DNA of 45,533 bases from Fibrobacterota bacterium (GTDB lineage: Bacteria > Fibrobacterota > Chitinivibrionia > Chitinivibrionales > FEN-1185), in assembly GCA_003165595.1 (NCBI GenBank), contig PLWQ01000016.1, positions 690-46,222 of the forward strand, read 5' to 3'. The position numbers and the translations under genes were made by a program. This document shows positions 8,091-16,842 of the stretch, piece by piece. How positions within the stretch are numbered: position 1 is the first letter of the stretch; each line of letters starts with the position of its first letter. The notes under the pieces were generated by a model that ran no database searches, was not told the origin of the DNA, and worked only from the letters and a program-made list of their open reading frames with translations.

Positions 8091-8165
8091 AAAACGCTCA
8101 AGTAAGTCTAAACGTGAATAATCCGAGGAATGATTCGCCGGAGTGCATCGCACCTGTCGGGTAAA
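8091..8165 (+). pseudogene. 3' remnant of a second yedK (SRAP) gene
   Basis: In one frame, 8091-8165 reads KTLKVSLNVNNPRND, then SPECIAPVG and a stop. It aligns without gaps to the C-terminus of the intact YedK at 5405-6070 (KAHEVSLLVNNPRNN, then APDCILPVG and a stop), with 16 of 24 residues identical and many differences at third codon positions. Nothing of the rest of the gene is found upstream, where the receiver-domain gene sits. It is therefore a truncated relic diverged from the intact copy, not a fresh duplicate. Confidence 0.85.
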
Positions 8166-8253
8166 ATATGCTAAAAATACCCCCTGCTGGAAAGCGTTTT
8201 GGAAGAGAAAATCCCGCGTAATAGCTCCGGATAAGGCCGAAATAATTGAAGGA

Positions 8254-8325
8254 CCCCGCAGCAAGCTGCGGGGACCGCGATTACAACCGGATGTACGCCC
8301 CGGTGAGCAGCCTGCAATCCTTCTT
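8254..8325 (+). repeat. Hairpin-headed dispersed repeat, copy 1
   Basis: A perfect 8-bp stem CCCCGCAG/CTGCGGGG around CAAG (8254-8273) is followed by a conserved tail (ACCGCGATTACAACCGGATG, then GTGAGCAGCCTG). The same tail follows hairpins at 8363 and 39387, and part of it recurs at 24093. Confidence 0.85.
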
Positions 8326-8362
8326 TCCCTAAGGAAAGAAATACTCAATAGTCGCTCGCTAA

Positions 8363-8454
8363 CCCCGGAGCAAGCTCCGAGGACCGCGATTACAACCGAA
8401 TGTACACCCCCGTGAGCAGCCTGCAATGCGCTCGCTGTGGGATTCATTGCCTCC
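8363..8454 (+). repeat. Hairpin-headed dispersed repeat, copy 2
   Basis: The stem CCCCGGAG/CTCCGAGG around CAAG (8363-8382, one mismatch) heads a tail matching copy 1 that continues through GTGAGCAGCCTGCAATGCG and a GGGATTCA motif. The stem bases differ from copy 1 but pairing is kept. Confidence 0.85.
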
Positions 8455-8810
8455 AATCAAGACTAGCGGAAATCCATTCGGGCTTACCCGCCACCACTCG
8501 TGCTCCAGACTCGGGGCAATGGCCGACAAGAATCTTCTTTGTTGTATTATCTTGCCCAACGCAAATCAAAAGCCGGGGGGGGTGTGAACAAATGAATATA
8601 CCATTGCGTGAAGCTTGTGTCAATTATGTCCCGTATTCAGCTCTTCTTTTGGCACAGCACTGCATACCAGCCGCCCGCTCTCCGATGCCGCTATGGTTTG
8701 CGCGGGATTTCCGTATTCACAACCCGCTCACAAGATTAACGCAGGAAGGAGGTGGGCGCCCTGGCGCAATATAAAGATAAGACCTTGGGCGTTGCCCCGC
8801 AGCTTTCATG
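8455..8810 (+). other. Gap with no convincing gene
   Basis: No frame shows a ribosome site with a plausible product. A G tract at about 8575-8582 precedes an ATG at 8592, but that frame is arginine- and proline-rich and runs into the GC-rich repeat. I see no RNA gene here. Confidence 0.45.
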
Positions 8811-9090
8811 ACTAGAATGTCTGGGCGCCCCGCCGCTTCGCGGGATGGTCTCCGCACATCCTGTGCTTCGGCTCAAGCTCGGCCAAGGCCTCGGTGCTGC
8901 CTGCCGCGAAGCCTGGCGGCGCGGTCAGGCAGCCCTGCGCTCTGGCGCACTCTGCCGTCCACCCTGGCGCGGCGCGGGTTCCAAGGGTGCTCGCTGCAGA
9001 GCACCTTTGGTCGGGGGTGCCGGGGGCCAACGCTCCCGGCTCCGTCTGACCGAAGCCCGCCCGCGGGTGCTTGACTTGAGAGCACCACCG
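8811..9090 (+). repeat. GC-rich dispersed element, copy A
   Basis: Very GC-rich non-coding DNA that shares blocks with two other places. TGGTCTCCGCACATCCTGTG near 8846 recurs at 11458, and a block near 8922-8975 (AGGCAGCCCTG, CTCTGCCG, CCTGGCGC) recurs at 16736-16790. Open frames in it are arginine/proline-rich and not credible proteins. Confidence 0.65.
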
Positions 9091-9103
9091 GGGCCGGCAC
9101 CGA

Positions 9104-10192
9104 TCAGTACGTCAGGTATTGTCCGTACCCCTGTTTTTGCATATCTCCCCGAGGAATAAAAAGCAACGCGGCTGAATTCATGCAATAGCGCAAATAGGTA
9201 GGCGGCGGCCCGTCGTTAAACAAGTGTCCCAGGTGAGAATCAGCGTAACGGCTTCTCACTTCGGTCCGTATCATTCCAAGGCTCGAATCTCCCCTTGTAA
9301 CAATGTTGCCCGGTACCATGGGCTTTGTAAAGCTTGGCCAGCCCGTGCCTGATTCGAACTTGTCCTTTGAGCTGAACAGCGGTTCTGCCGAGGCTATGTC
9401 GACATATATGCCGGAATCAAGGTTGTTCCAGTATACATTGTTAAAGGCTTCTTCGGTGCCGCTCTCCTGGGTCACTTCATACTGCAGGGGCGTCAACATA
9501 CTCACCAAAATCGAGTTCGCCGGTTTGGTGAATACGACCAACTTTACCGAATCGGCAATCCACGTTTGTCCTGTCCAGGTCTTCGCAAGAAACTGATCCC
9601 TGCCCGACCCGCTTCGATAAGCGGCATACTGGGCAGGGCTCTTGAGATAGAAGTCTTGGTGATACGCTTCGGCGATATAGAACGTGGCGGCCTCCCTGAC
9701 CTGGGTGACAATCGGTTTTCCAAATACGTTCGCATTCGCCAGATCGGCCTCCGTCGCCAAAGCTTGGGCTCGCTGGAGAAGCGTATGAAAGAAAATCTCG
9801 GAGCGGTATTGCGATCCGCGATCCACAAACTGTCCCGAGGAATCCGTCGGATCATTGCTTTTCCAGAAAACATCCAGCAGCGCCAGATATCCGATCTTCC
9901 GGGGATCATACGTCACCTGGACGGCTTCAACGTGCCCGGTGCCTCCGGCCGATACCTGTTCGTAGGTCGGATTTACGGTTGTACCACCGGTATAGCCGAC
10001 AACAACCTGTGTCACGCCGGTAAGTTTTTCAAACGGCGGCTGCATGCACCAAAAGCATCCGCCGGCAAACGTGGCCACAGCCGATGTGTCGCTTACCATA
10101 GGACTCGATGCCGCTGTCGGCAAATTCTGAATATATTGGCCGGAACAGGACAAAAGAGCGGCAACCAAGCCTCCTGCGTATACTGTTTTCAT
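9104..10192 (-). CDS. msrAB: Exported bifunctional methionine sulfoxide reductase MsrAB
   Basis: The 362-residue product fuses MsrA (residues about 38-200) and MsrB (about 225-350), which reduce the S and R forms of methionine sulfoxide. MsrA has the catalytic GGCFWC motif (Cys46) and GYTGG. MsrB shows [18 protein letters not shown] and the catalytic RYCMNSAAL (Cys337); the zinc-binding CxxC pairs of many MsrBs are absent. I chose the ATG at 10192 (GGAGAG upstream), which gives a hydrophobic leader [18 protein letters not shown] with a possible lipobox cysteine, so the enzyme probably acts in the periplasm. The frame is open upstream to 10255 without a better start. It follows a beta-barrel gene by 92 bp. 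Confidence 0.97.
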   Translation of the reverse strand: MKTVYAGGLVAALLSCSGQYIQNLPTAASSPMVSDTSAVATFAGGCFWCMQPPFEKLTGVTQVVVGYTGGTTVNPTYEQVSAGGTGHVEAVQVTYDPRKIGYLALLDVFWKSNDPTDSSGQFVDRGSQYRSEIFFHTLLQRAQALATEADLANANVFGKPIVTQVREAATFYIAEAYHQDFYLKSPAQYAAYRSGSGRDQFLAKTWTGQTWIADSVKLVVFTKPANSILVSMLTPLQYEVTQESGTEEAFNNVYWNNLDSGIYVDIASAEPLFSSKDKFESGTGWPSFTKPMVPGNIVTRGDSSLGMIRTEVRSRYADSHLGHLFNDGPPPTYLRYCMNSAALLFIPRGDMQKQGYGQYLTY

Positions 10193-10284
10193 GGTGCTCT
10201 CTCCATAGCTGCTCACATCTCTGCAATACGGCGCCTCGCTCAATGAAATTGACACAAAAGTAGAAAATCTAAATCAAAATCCCG

Positions 10285-11115
10285 TCAGAACACCGCACAT
10301 GATATGCTTGCGACAAAAACCCCTTTTGCGCCACCCGAAACGCCGATCTCGGGCGATCCACGCACGGGGCCAAAGGTTGCTCCGTATCCAAGCCGGACGC
10401 CACCCTCTTCATGCCTTGCGAGACGCTTGTGTATGCTTATCGAAGGAACAATTGTCCACGGCTGGTAATACCAGCCGCTTTGGACGGCCGAAAATTTTGA
10501 ATATGTGGCGTACATTTCCAATGCCCCGGCCCAGCCGGGCCTGAAATTCCAGGTTCGCGACATGCTGAGCGCCGCCGCAATACTCCCGGCGCCGTATGCA
10601 CCATTTGTCAAGAAGTAGGAAACGCCTGCATCGACCTTGCCGTGAAACCGATCTTCTGATTTTCCCATGGAATAGCCGATTCCCGGAGATAATTTGACGT
10701 TACGGCTGCCCACCCATGCCATGTTCGGATCGTCGGGGTATCCGGTGGGAATATCAACGCCAATACGCGGCGAAAAAGCGCCGAAATCCCTGCCGACCCA
10801 CGTGGATACGTCTACAAAGTATAGCGACCATTTAATCTCTTTGGGACGAGGACCGGGATAGTCGAAAACTCCCAATGCAGGATAGTATTCCACGGAATAC
10901 TGCAGCGGAACCCCGACATACCAGGTCAGTCCATAGAGTGAGAAATAAAGATCGGCCTTGGCTGCGTTCAAGAAGGAATTCTTCTCCGGAAGTGCGAAGG
11001 TGGTCCACGTCCCGATGGAGAAGTTACTGTATGTTAAACGAAAGTCAGCTTGCGCAGTCAATGGTCCTGCAATTGCGACGGCCAAGAAGATATAAGAAAT
11101 CCATTTGATCCTCAT
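10285..11115 (-). CDS. Predicted outer-membrane beta-barrel protein
   Basis: The ATG at 11115 has a strong AGGAGGGG ribosome site and yields 276 residues with a signal peptide (WISYIFLAVAIAGPLTAQA). The mature part is rich in aromatic residues and glycine in alternating hydrophobic/polar stretches (LTYSNFSIGTWTTF, WYVGVPLQYSVEYY, VDAGVSYFLTNG) and ends in phenylalanine (ISCAVF), a typical outer-membrane barrel signature. Specific function is unknown. It lies upstream of msrAB on the same strand and may be co-transcribed. Confidence 0.75.
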   Translation of the reverse strand: MRIKWISYIFLAVAIAGPLTAQADFRLTYSNFSIGTWTTFALPEKNSFLNAAKADLYFSLYGLTWYVGVPLQYSVEYYPALGVFDYPGPRPKEIKWSLYFVDVSTWVGRDFGAFSPRIGVDIPTGYPDDPNMAWVGSRNVKLSPGIGYSMGKSEDRFHGKVDAGVSYFLTNGAYGAGSIAAALSMSRTWNFRPGWAGALEMYATYSKFSAVQSGWYYQPWTIVPSISIHKRLARHEEGGVRLGYGATFGPVRGSPEIGVSGGAKGVFVASISCAVF

Positions 11116-11220
11116 AAATGTCTTCGCCCCTCCTGAAGCAATACGGGCACCGGGGCGGTCAAGTTGGGGCACAAATGAAGATTCGGTCCACGCGGGATAA
11201 GGCCTGCAGGCCAAAATTGC

Positions 11221-11328
11221 AGGCTCAGCAAGGAAGCCGACGTGCTGGATGGGGTGAAGTGGATAGATATCTATGAGAGCTTAGGGGATCAGATCAAGGA
11301 TTCGGTGCCGTTTGAGTTGTTCAAATAA
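11221..11328 (+). pseudogene. Possible C-terminal gene remnant
   Basis: The frame gives a protein-like tail, LSKEADVLDGVKWIDIYESL and then GDQIKDSVPFELFK before a stop at 11326. The stretch has normal amino acid composition, unlike the repeats around it, but no start codon or ribosome site. The parent family is not recognised. It may be a decayed gene end. Confidence 0.35.
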
Positions 11329-11349
11329 TAATGGTAAGCTCCTAAAATA

Positions 11350-11710
11350 GATATGGGAGCCCCGCCGAAGACGGCGGCGGTCCTCGTTCACGCTCCGCAT
11401 CCAGCTCCGGGTCTTTTGCGCCACTGGCGCGACCATGCTTCGGGCTGGCTTTGCCAGTGGTCTCCGCACATCCTGTGCTACGGCTCACAAGCGGCCCGAC
11501 TCGGAGGCCATGGATGGCCGGAGAGCACGCCGCAGGCGCACGAAGTGCACGCCACCGGACGTGGCGTGTGACCGCTGTAGGACAAGCCGGCGCTGCAGGC
11601 GCGGCGTTCTTTGCCTACTTTCTGTCGCTGCAAATAGAAAATAGGTGGAGGTTCGGGGTGACGCCCCCGACTCCGTCTGAGCCCAGGACGACTCCGACGA
11701 TGTAAGTTGA
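11350..11710 (+). repeat. GC-rich dispersed element, copy B
   Basis: Non-coding GC-rich DNA sharing the block TGGTCTCCGCACATCCTGTG (from 11458) and the following CGGCTCA with copy A at 8846. It contains CTTTGCCTACTTTCTGTCGC near 11612 and CCCCCGACTCCGTCTGA near 11666 (compare GGCTCCGTCTGACCG in copy A). No credible gene. The stretch 11711-11799 shows nothing further. Confidence 0.6.
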
Positions 11711-11799
11711 GTCTTTAAGCAACTGTCAATTCCACTGCCGTCGACAGCCGCGGAATACGGTCACTGCTCTTGTTCAGGCGTGCGGCTTGCACATTATCC

Positions 11800-13344
11800 T
11801 TACTTAAGCAGCCACATTTGTTTGGTTTCCGTCAAGGCCCCGGTTGAGAATCCGGCTTGTCGGGATTCCAGCCTGTACGTATAGACCCCGCTGGGAAAAT
11901 TTGAACCGTCAAATACGAGGCTATAGGTTCCCGGTTCAAATTGCCCCTTGACAAGTGTCGAAATTTCGCGTCCACGGATGTCGTAGACCCTTATCATTGC
12001 GAACGAAGGTTCCTGAACCCCAAATGTAATCTTGCTCGATTGGTTAAAGGGATTCGGATAGTTTTGCAATAGCCTGGACGCTCTTGGTTCGTAACCGGGC
12101 ACAGGCGCAGCACCAAGATCCGGATCGTAGAAGATCCAGGATGCTCCTAAACCATAGTAATCCGTTGCACCGCCAACGATAACGGTACCTTCATGAGAAA
12201 CAGCAACGGAAACACCCAGGTTGGGATTTCCTTCAAAATCCGAAACGGTTACCTTGGATCCCTTTTGCGTCCAAACACCGTTGACTCTGGTAAATACCCA
12301 TACTGCTCCCAGGGCCGAGTAATCGTAATTTCCGCCGACAATTGCAGCATTGCCGTCTGAAGAAATGGCAACCGAGCTGCCTTGAACCGGGCCTCCAACA
12401 AAGTCTGAACCAACAAGCTTTTGACCTTGCTGGGTCCAAACGTTTCCGCTTCGTGTGAACACCCACACCGCTCCTTTGAGGCTGTCATCTTGACTACCGC
12501 CTTCAATAACTGTATTGCCGTCCGAAGAAATGGCAATTGAAGTGCCCTGACACGATTCCCCGACGGAAACTGTACCAACAAGTTTTGCCCCCTGCTGGGT
12601 CCAAAGGTTTCCGGATCTCGTGAATATCCAAATCGCGCCTTTGCAGGTATCATCCGCTTCTGCGCCATCAGCTATGGTAGTACCATCTGACGAAATTGCA
12701 ACTGAGTAGCCCTGGTAGACGGGATAGTTTGCAACAGATCCCGAACCGACAAGCTTTGCCCCCTGTTGCGACCAAACTCCGTTGGCTCGCGTGAATACCC
12801 AAATGGCGCCCGTAACGGAGCCCATGTTGACGTCTCCCCAACCGCCTTCCACTAAAGTATTGCCATCCGATGAAAGAGAAATCGACGACCCCTGATAGGC
12901 GCCACTAGCAGCACCTGAGCCGACAAGCTTTTGACCTTGCTGTGTCCAAACTCCGCCGGTTCGGGAAAAGACCCAAATTGCTCCTGTGTTGCCACTGTCC
13001 CCGCTGCCGCCGACAACAGCGGTATTCCCGTCCGAAGAGAGGGCAACCGAAATGCCTTGGTTGGATCTGCCAACAGCGTCAGTGCCTACAAGCTTCTGCC
13101 CTTGCTGTGTCCACCCGCCGGCGCCTCGGGAGAAGACCCACACGGCTCCAGTGCCGTTATTATCATCTTTACCGCCGGTGATGGCTGTATTTCCGTCCGA
13201 TGAAATGGCGACAGAGGTCCCTTGATAGATTACGTCGCCAACGGCGCCTGAGCCAACCAACTTCGGACCCTGCTGCGTGAGTTGCGCGAAAAGCAACTGG
13301 GGAATTACTGTTGCGATCAAGGTCAGTAGCAATCTGTTTTTCAT
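11800..13344 (-). CDS. Secreted seven-repeat beta-propeller protein with type IX-like sorting tail
   Basis: The 514-residue product begins with a signal peptide (MKNRLLLTLIATVIPQLLFA). I chose the ATG at 13344; the frame is open upstream but that part lies in the divergent promoter region. Seven near-identical repeats of about 55 residues follow, each with TQQGQKLVGS, then SVAISSDGNT, then GAVWVFTRxxGVW; seven blades suggest an integrin-alpha/FG-GAP-like propeller. The C-terminal 90 residues (NYPNPFNQSSKITF, then IRVYDIRGREISTLV and FPSGVYTYRLE) match the type A sorting domain of type IX secretion, which directs proteins across the outer membrane. It is probably a cell-surface protein of unknown ligand. 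Confidence 0.88.
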   Translation of the reverse strand: MKNRLLLTLIATVIPQLLFAQLTQQGPKLVGSGAVGDVIYQGTSVAISSDGNTAITGGKDDNNGTGAVWVFSRGAGGWTQQGQKLVGTDAVGRSNQGISVALSSDGNTAVVGGSGDSGNTGAIWVFSRTGGVWTQQGQKLVGSGAASGAYQGSSISLSSDGNTLVEGGWGDVNMGSVTGAIWVFTRANGVWSQQGAKLVGSGSVANYPVYQGYSVAISSDGTTIADGAEADDTCKGAIWIFTRSGNLWTQQGAKLVGTVSVGESCQGTSIAISSDGNTVIEGGSQDDSLKGAVWVFTRSGNVWTQQGQKLVGSDFVGGPVQGSSVAISSDGNAAIVGGNYDYSALGAVWVFTRVNGVWTQKGSKVTVSDFEGNPNLGVSVAVSHEGTVIVGGATDYYGLGASWIFYDPDLGAAPVPGYEPRASRLLQNYPNPFNQSSKITFGVQEPSFAMIRVYDIRGREISTLVKGQFEPGTYSLVFDGSNFPSGVYTYRLESRQAGFSTGALTETKQMWLLK

Positions 13345-13582
13345 TTGTTCTTCTTTTCTATGCGTCCCGCATTGCAGATTATAGGCAATTCCATGCGCCG
13401 CTCCTGTTGACAGGAGTATACCCAAGATAATTGAATACGTCAACTTATTTCTCAGTTCCCTTGCTTGATCCGATGCCGTTGATTCGCAGGTGTTGTCATG
13501 TTGTATTACATGCACAAAAGAGACCGACGAAAAAGTCGCAAAAATCACCAACAATTAGCTGTAATCTTACAAAGTAAAGATG

Positions 13583-13588
13583 TATAAT
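13583..13588 (+). promoter_or_regulatory. Promoter -10 candidate for the 13653 lipoprotein gene
   Basis: TATAAT at 13583-13588, preceded directly by TG, lies 65 bp before the start codon. The 308-bp divergent region 13345-13652 also holds a CTCCTG/CAGGAG inverted repeat around TTGA at 13401-13416. No good -35 is visible. Confidence 0.4.
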
Positions 13589-13652
13589 GAGGCAGAATCG
13601 GGGAAATCCTGCATGTCTATCATAAAGGGCTTTTCAACCGGGAGAATTAAAA

Positions 13653-15242
13653 ATGATTATGAAGTGCTTTGCCGTGTTCAGCATGTGCGTTCTCATTGCG
13701 ACGCTAAGTTGTAACAGCCCGGTAAAAGCCACTCAGCCCGACAATTTTGCAGTTCCAACTTCCGCTTCAGCCGGCGCGGCGCCTTTCCAGATCATCACTC
13801 TGGGCACCAGTTCCTTCGGAGATAACGACAGGATAAGCGTCGAATTCTCGGACAACGGCGGCTACCGTGTCCGGCTGCCCGCAAGCTATCCGAATCCCTT
13901 GCAAGTGCAGGTTCCAATCTACATAAATCCGGCTACATTCCACCTGGACAGCGGACGGGTGTTTCTCACGGTGTACGACAGTACGATGAATGGAGTGCAG
14001 ACATACAAGGTGGGAATGCTCAAGATCGCGGCGCCTCCCACACTTCCCGGCGTCGCTCCGGGGAAGATAACGGATCTCTTTCTTATAAGCTCAGGAACCT
14101 TTGTTACAAATACTCAGACATTGATAACCCGGGCCGGGGCGCAAGATTCTGCTTTGGTGGATACTTCAAATGTGATGAACGTGCTTGGTGATGCAAAGAG
14201 CAAATTGGGGACGATGGAGACGGCAGTCTCAAATTTTCTTGCGACTGGTGGCGCCTCCAATGCGTCAATCGGATCTTCAGTATTGTATGGGAATTTGAAG
14301 ATGGATAGCGCAACAATGACGAATTCCGACCGAATCATAGCGGCATTTTTGCTGCAAATTGCTCCTGTAAGCACGGCAAAAATGTTGGCTGGAGCGGCAT
14401 CATCTGAAGATCCTACCGATATTCAAAATCTTGCTCAGACATGGTATCAATCGATGACGGCGGAGATTAGCCAGGGAACCCTTGACATGGGCAAGAAGAT
14501 CGGCGGGGCCTATGGAACTTTGGGAGCAGTGGGAGCGGTCGTGGCCGTGATCGCCGGAGCTCCGGAAATAGGTACCGCTTGTGCCATTATCGGGGCGATA
14601 GGTTTTTGCCAGAGTACATTTATTCCGGCAGCCTATTCCATGTATTTAACACTTGGATCGGATCTTATGCTCACAGGCCAGGCGAATCTTGCAAGTGTAA
14701 AAGACCCCTTGGGGTATATGGCCGGCAATATGGCAGCTACCGCAGTGGGCACCATAGGCGAACAATATATCAGTCAAACCAGCGGTGATGTTACGGCTGC
14801 TGTTGTGGGAATGGTTGATAATTGCGCAGGCTTTTCCGACAAAGTCGGGTCGTTCGTGGGGAGCTCGCTCAGTCTGGTTATTTCCAACGGAGGCGGCAGC
14901 ACTCTTCCAAAGGGATTCCCGACTATTCCAACGGGCACTTATAACATCACTCTCCAATCATGCACCAACGGATCTTGTACTAACAGTTCCGGCGGCCAAG
15001 TTACATGCGACAATGTCTCAGACTATGCTCAGACCGTAGAAAACCAGCTGAATTCGGTCGCAGCCGCGTGGATGAGCAGTTTCGGGGGCAGTAGTGGATG
15101 CACTTGCAGCAGTTCAAAGAGCTTCACGCCCTGGACAGGTACTTCTTTCACGGCAACAGTCAGTGTCAGCGCAACGTGTTGCTCAGATGGTGATTGTGTA
15201 ACCACAAACATGTCTTTTGCGATCATGGCAACGAAACAATAG
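13653..15242 (+). CDS. Large lipoprotein of unknown function
   Basis: The 529-residue product has a lipoprotein signal (FSMCVLIATLSC, lipid on Cys20) and a GGGAGAA ribosome site. The N-terminal third is beta-rich, like an Ig-type domain (FQIITLGTSSFGDNDRISVE). The middle is helical, with a glycine/alanine-rich hydrophobic segment at about residues 285-330 (TLGAVGAVVAVIAGAPEIG) that could insert in a membrane. The C-terminal 130 residues are rich in serine, glycine and cysteine (CTNGSCTNSSGG, SSGCTCSSSK), as in disulfide-stabilised surface domains. I do not recognise a family. It precedes a LamG surface protein on the same strand, so cell-surface display is likely. Confidence 0.75.
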   Translation: MIMKCFAVFSMCVLIATLSCNSPVKATQPDNFAVPTSASAGAAPFQIITLGTSSFGDNDRISVEFSDNGGYRVRLPASYPNPLQVQVPIYINPATFHLDSGRVFLTVYDSTMNGVQTYKVGMLKIAAPPTLPGVAPGKITDLFLISSGTFVTNTQTLITRAGAQDSALVDTSNVMNVLGDAKSKLGTMETAVSNFLATGGASNASIGSSVLYGNLKMDSATMTNSDRIIAAFLLQIAPVSTAKMLAGAASSEDPTDIQNLAQTWYQSMTAEISQGTLDMGKKIGGAYGTLGAVGAVVAVIAGAPEIGTACAIIGAIGFCQSTFIPAAYSMYLTLGSDLMLTGQANLASVKDPLGYMAGNMAATAVGTIGEQYISQTSGDVTAAVVGMVDNCAGFSDKVGSFVGSSLSLVISNGGGSTLPKGFPTIPTGTYNITLQSCTNGSCTNSSGGQVTCDNVSDYAQTVENQLNSVAAAWMSSFGGSSGCTCSSSKSFTPWTGTSFTATVSVSATCCSDGDCVTTNMSFAIMATKQ

Positions 15243-15345
15243 CTCACGTACGTTTTACTTTCCGGCAGGGGCTTCCAAAACCTGGGATGCAGGGATCTAC
15301 CGGCGGCTGTGACATACACGATTGCCAAGCAAAGAGGAGGCTTTT

Positions 15346-16698
15346 GTGCGAGTATTATTCAATTGCGCGCCTATCATAGTTCTGCTGTCCTCACTCACGT
15401 TCGCTGCAGCGCCAACCGCCGGACTAATTGCCTATTGGGACTTTAACGAAGGTGCGGGCGGTGTTGTCCACGACAGTTCGGGACATGGCATTGTGGGGAC
15501 GCTTTATCGCGCTGCGTGGGTGCCGAGTTCCCGCGGCACAGCGCTTGCATTTAGCGCGAAAGACTCCAGCTATGTGGACTACGGCAGGCAGCCGATGTTG
15601 AACCTCACGAATGCGGTCACGGTGAGCACCTGGGTCAAATTGGGCGACTATCCTCCGGACATTGGCGACGCTGCTGCGTACGAGTCAATAGTTCAAAATG
15701 GAGATTCCTACCGCTTGATGTGGACCAATAACCAGGCGGCCGGCGACGCCGGTTTCTCCGTTCACGGGCTCGGATTCGACACTATTACGCTTTGCGGCGA
15801 CACCCAGTTCAGCGATGGAGGCGTGAGTGAGAATATCGATCCCGCCACTTACGACACAACACAATGGCACCATCTGGTCTTCACGTACGATTCCGCAAGT
15901 TCCACATGCCACCTTTACCTTGACGGAAGCGAACATCCGGTCACGTCGGTCATCGGCGGTAAGAATTGCCTGGGGAACACGGTGTATAGGGTCCCTAGCG
16001 GCCTCGGCAAGACGATATACGATTTCTGCATAGGCAAACAACCTGCCGCTTTTCATGATTCGACACCCACCGGCTGGGGTTGGAACTATTTCACCGGAAT
16101 GCTGAACGACATCAGAGTGTACAACAGGGTGCTTTCGGTTGCCGAGATTTCCAGTTTGTATAATTGGGAGAAAAGCAATCCTGCAGTCCCGACGGTTCCC
16201 GTATTGCTGTCGCCCCTTCCCGGAGCAATCGACGTGGCTTTGGACACGACGTTCGCGTGGTCACAAATCGCGGGGTTTACCTACAGGGTACAGATTGCAT
16301 TGGACAGCAATTTTGCCACCATGGTGGATGACACGAGCATCGCCGCGGACACCACGTTGCATGTTGTCAACCTGTCGAGCGGCACCGGATATTACTGGCG
16401 CGTTGCGACGACGAGCGCGGGCGGAGGAGACCGGTTTTCCCCTGCATCAACGTTTACAACCGTTAACGTTCCGGGCGCGGTTATCCGGGCTGCCCTGTCG
16501 CTATCGAAACGGAGCTCGGTACGTTTGCAACTATATGACACACGGGGCAGATTGATCGTTTCGATCACAAGAGAAATGCAAGATCCCGGGGAGTATTCCC
16601 ATATCCTGCCGACATTACATTTGTCCAGAGGAACATATATAGCAGTCCTCAATACAGGTGCTGTTTCCCTCCGGCATGTGGTAGCGGTTGTGAAGTAA
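15346..16698 (+). CDS. Secreted LamG-domain protein with fibronectin-like and sorting-like tail
   Basis: The GTG at 15346 follows a strong AGAGGAGG ribosome site and gives 450 residues with a signal peptide (PIIVLLSSLTFAAA). Residues about 22-255 form a LamG/concanavalin-like jelly roll (GLIAYWDFNEGAGG, then VDYGRQPMLNL, TQWHHLVFTYDS and LNDIRVYNRVLS), a fold that usually binds glycans. Residues about 275-370 resemble a fibronectin III-like module (PLPGAIDVALDTTFAWSQI, YYWRVATTS). The C-terminus (RLQLYDTRGRLIVSI, then LSRGTYIAVL) resembles a type IX sorting domain but lacks the PNPF motif. A surface adhesin or carbohydrate-active accessory protein is plausible. Confidence 0.88.
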   Translation: MRVLFNCAPIIVLLSSLTFAAAPTAGLIAYWDFNEGAGGVVHDSSGHGIVGTLYRAAWVPSSRGTALAFSAKDSSYVDYGRQPMLNLTNAVTVSTWVKLGDYPPDIGDAAAYESIVQNGDSYRLMWTNNQAAGDAGFSVHGLGFDTITLCGDTQFSDGGVSENIDPATYDTTQWHHLVFTYDSASSTCHLYLDGSEHPVTSVIGGKNCLGNTVYRVPSGLGKTIYDFCIGKQPAAFHDSTPTGWGWNYFTGMLNDIRVYNRVLSVAEISSLYNWEKSNPAVPTVPVLLSPLPGAIDVALDTTFAWSQIAGFTYRVQIALDSNFATMVDDTSIAADTTLHVVNLSSGTGYYWRVATTSAGGGDRFSPASTFTTVNVPGAVIRAALSLSKRSSVRLQLYDTRGRLIVSITREMQDPGEYSHILPTLHLSRGTYIAVLNTGAVSLRHVVAVVK

Positions 16699-16733
16699 AC
16701 CTTAGCTGCTCCTGGTCTCACCAGGGCAACCGT

Positions 16734-16790
16734 CCGGTCGGGCAGCCCTGTGCGCTCCAGCGTACTCTGCCGCCCGCCCTGGCGCCGCGC
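16734..16790 (+). repeat. GC-rich dispersed element, short copy C
   Basis: GGCAGCCCTG, CTCTGCCG and CCTGGCGC blocks match 8922-8975 of copy A with about a dozen differences. It lies between the LamG gene and rnpB. Confidence 0.6.
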
Positions 16791-16842
16791 AAACGAGTGG
16801 TTGCGCTCACCAAACCAACATCGCAATTAATTGATTCATTAC

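Noticed and set aside
8060-8100. tRNA-like string GAGTCGAATCCCC
   Set aside because: No acceptor stem, D arm or anticodon arm can be drawn around it.
8808-9159. Overlapping arginine/proline-rich frames in both strands
   Set aside because: They fall in the GC-rich dispersed element, and none has a ribosome site or a normal composition.
9566-10246. 226-residue plus-strand frame over msrAB
   Set aside because: Antisense shadow of MsrAB, with no ribosome site or credible composition.
11800-13344. Frames antisense to or shifted within the seven-repeat protein
   Set aside because: Periodic shadow frames caused by the repeats; the main frame has the signal peptide and sorting tail.
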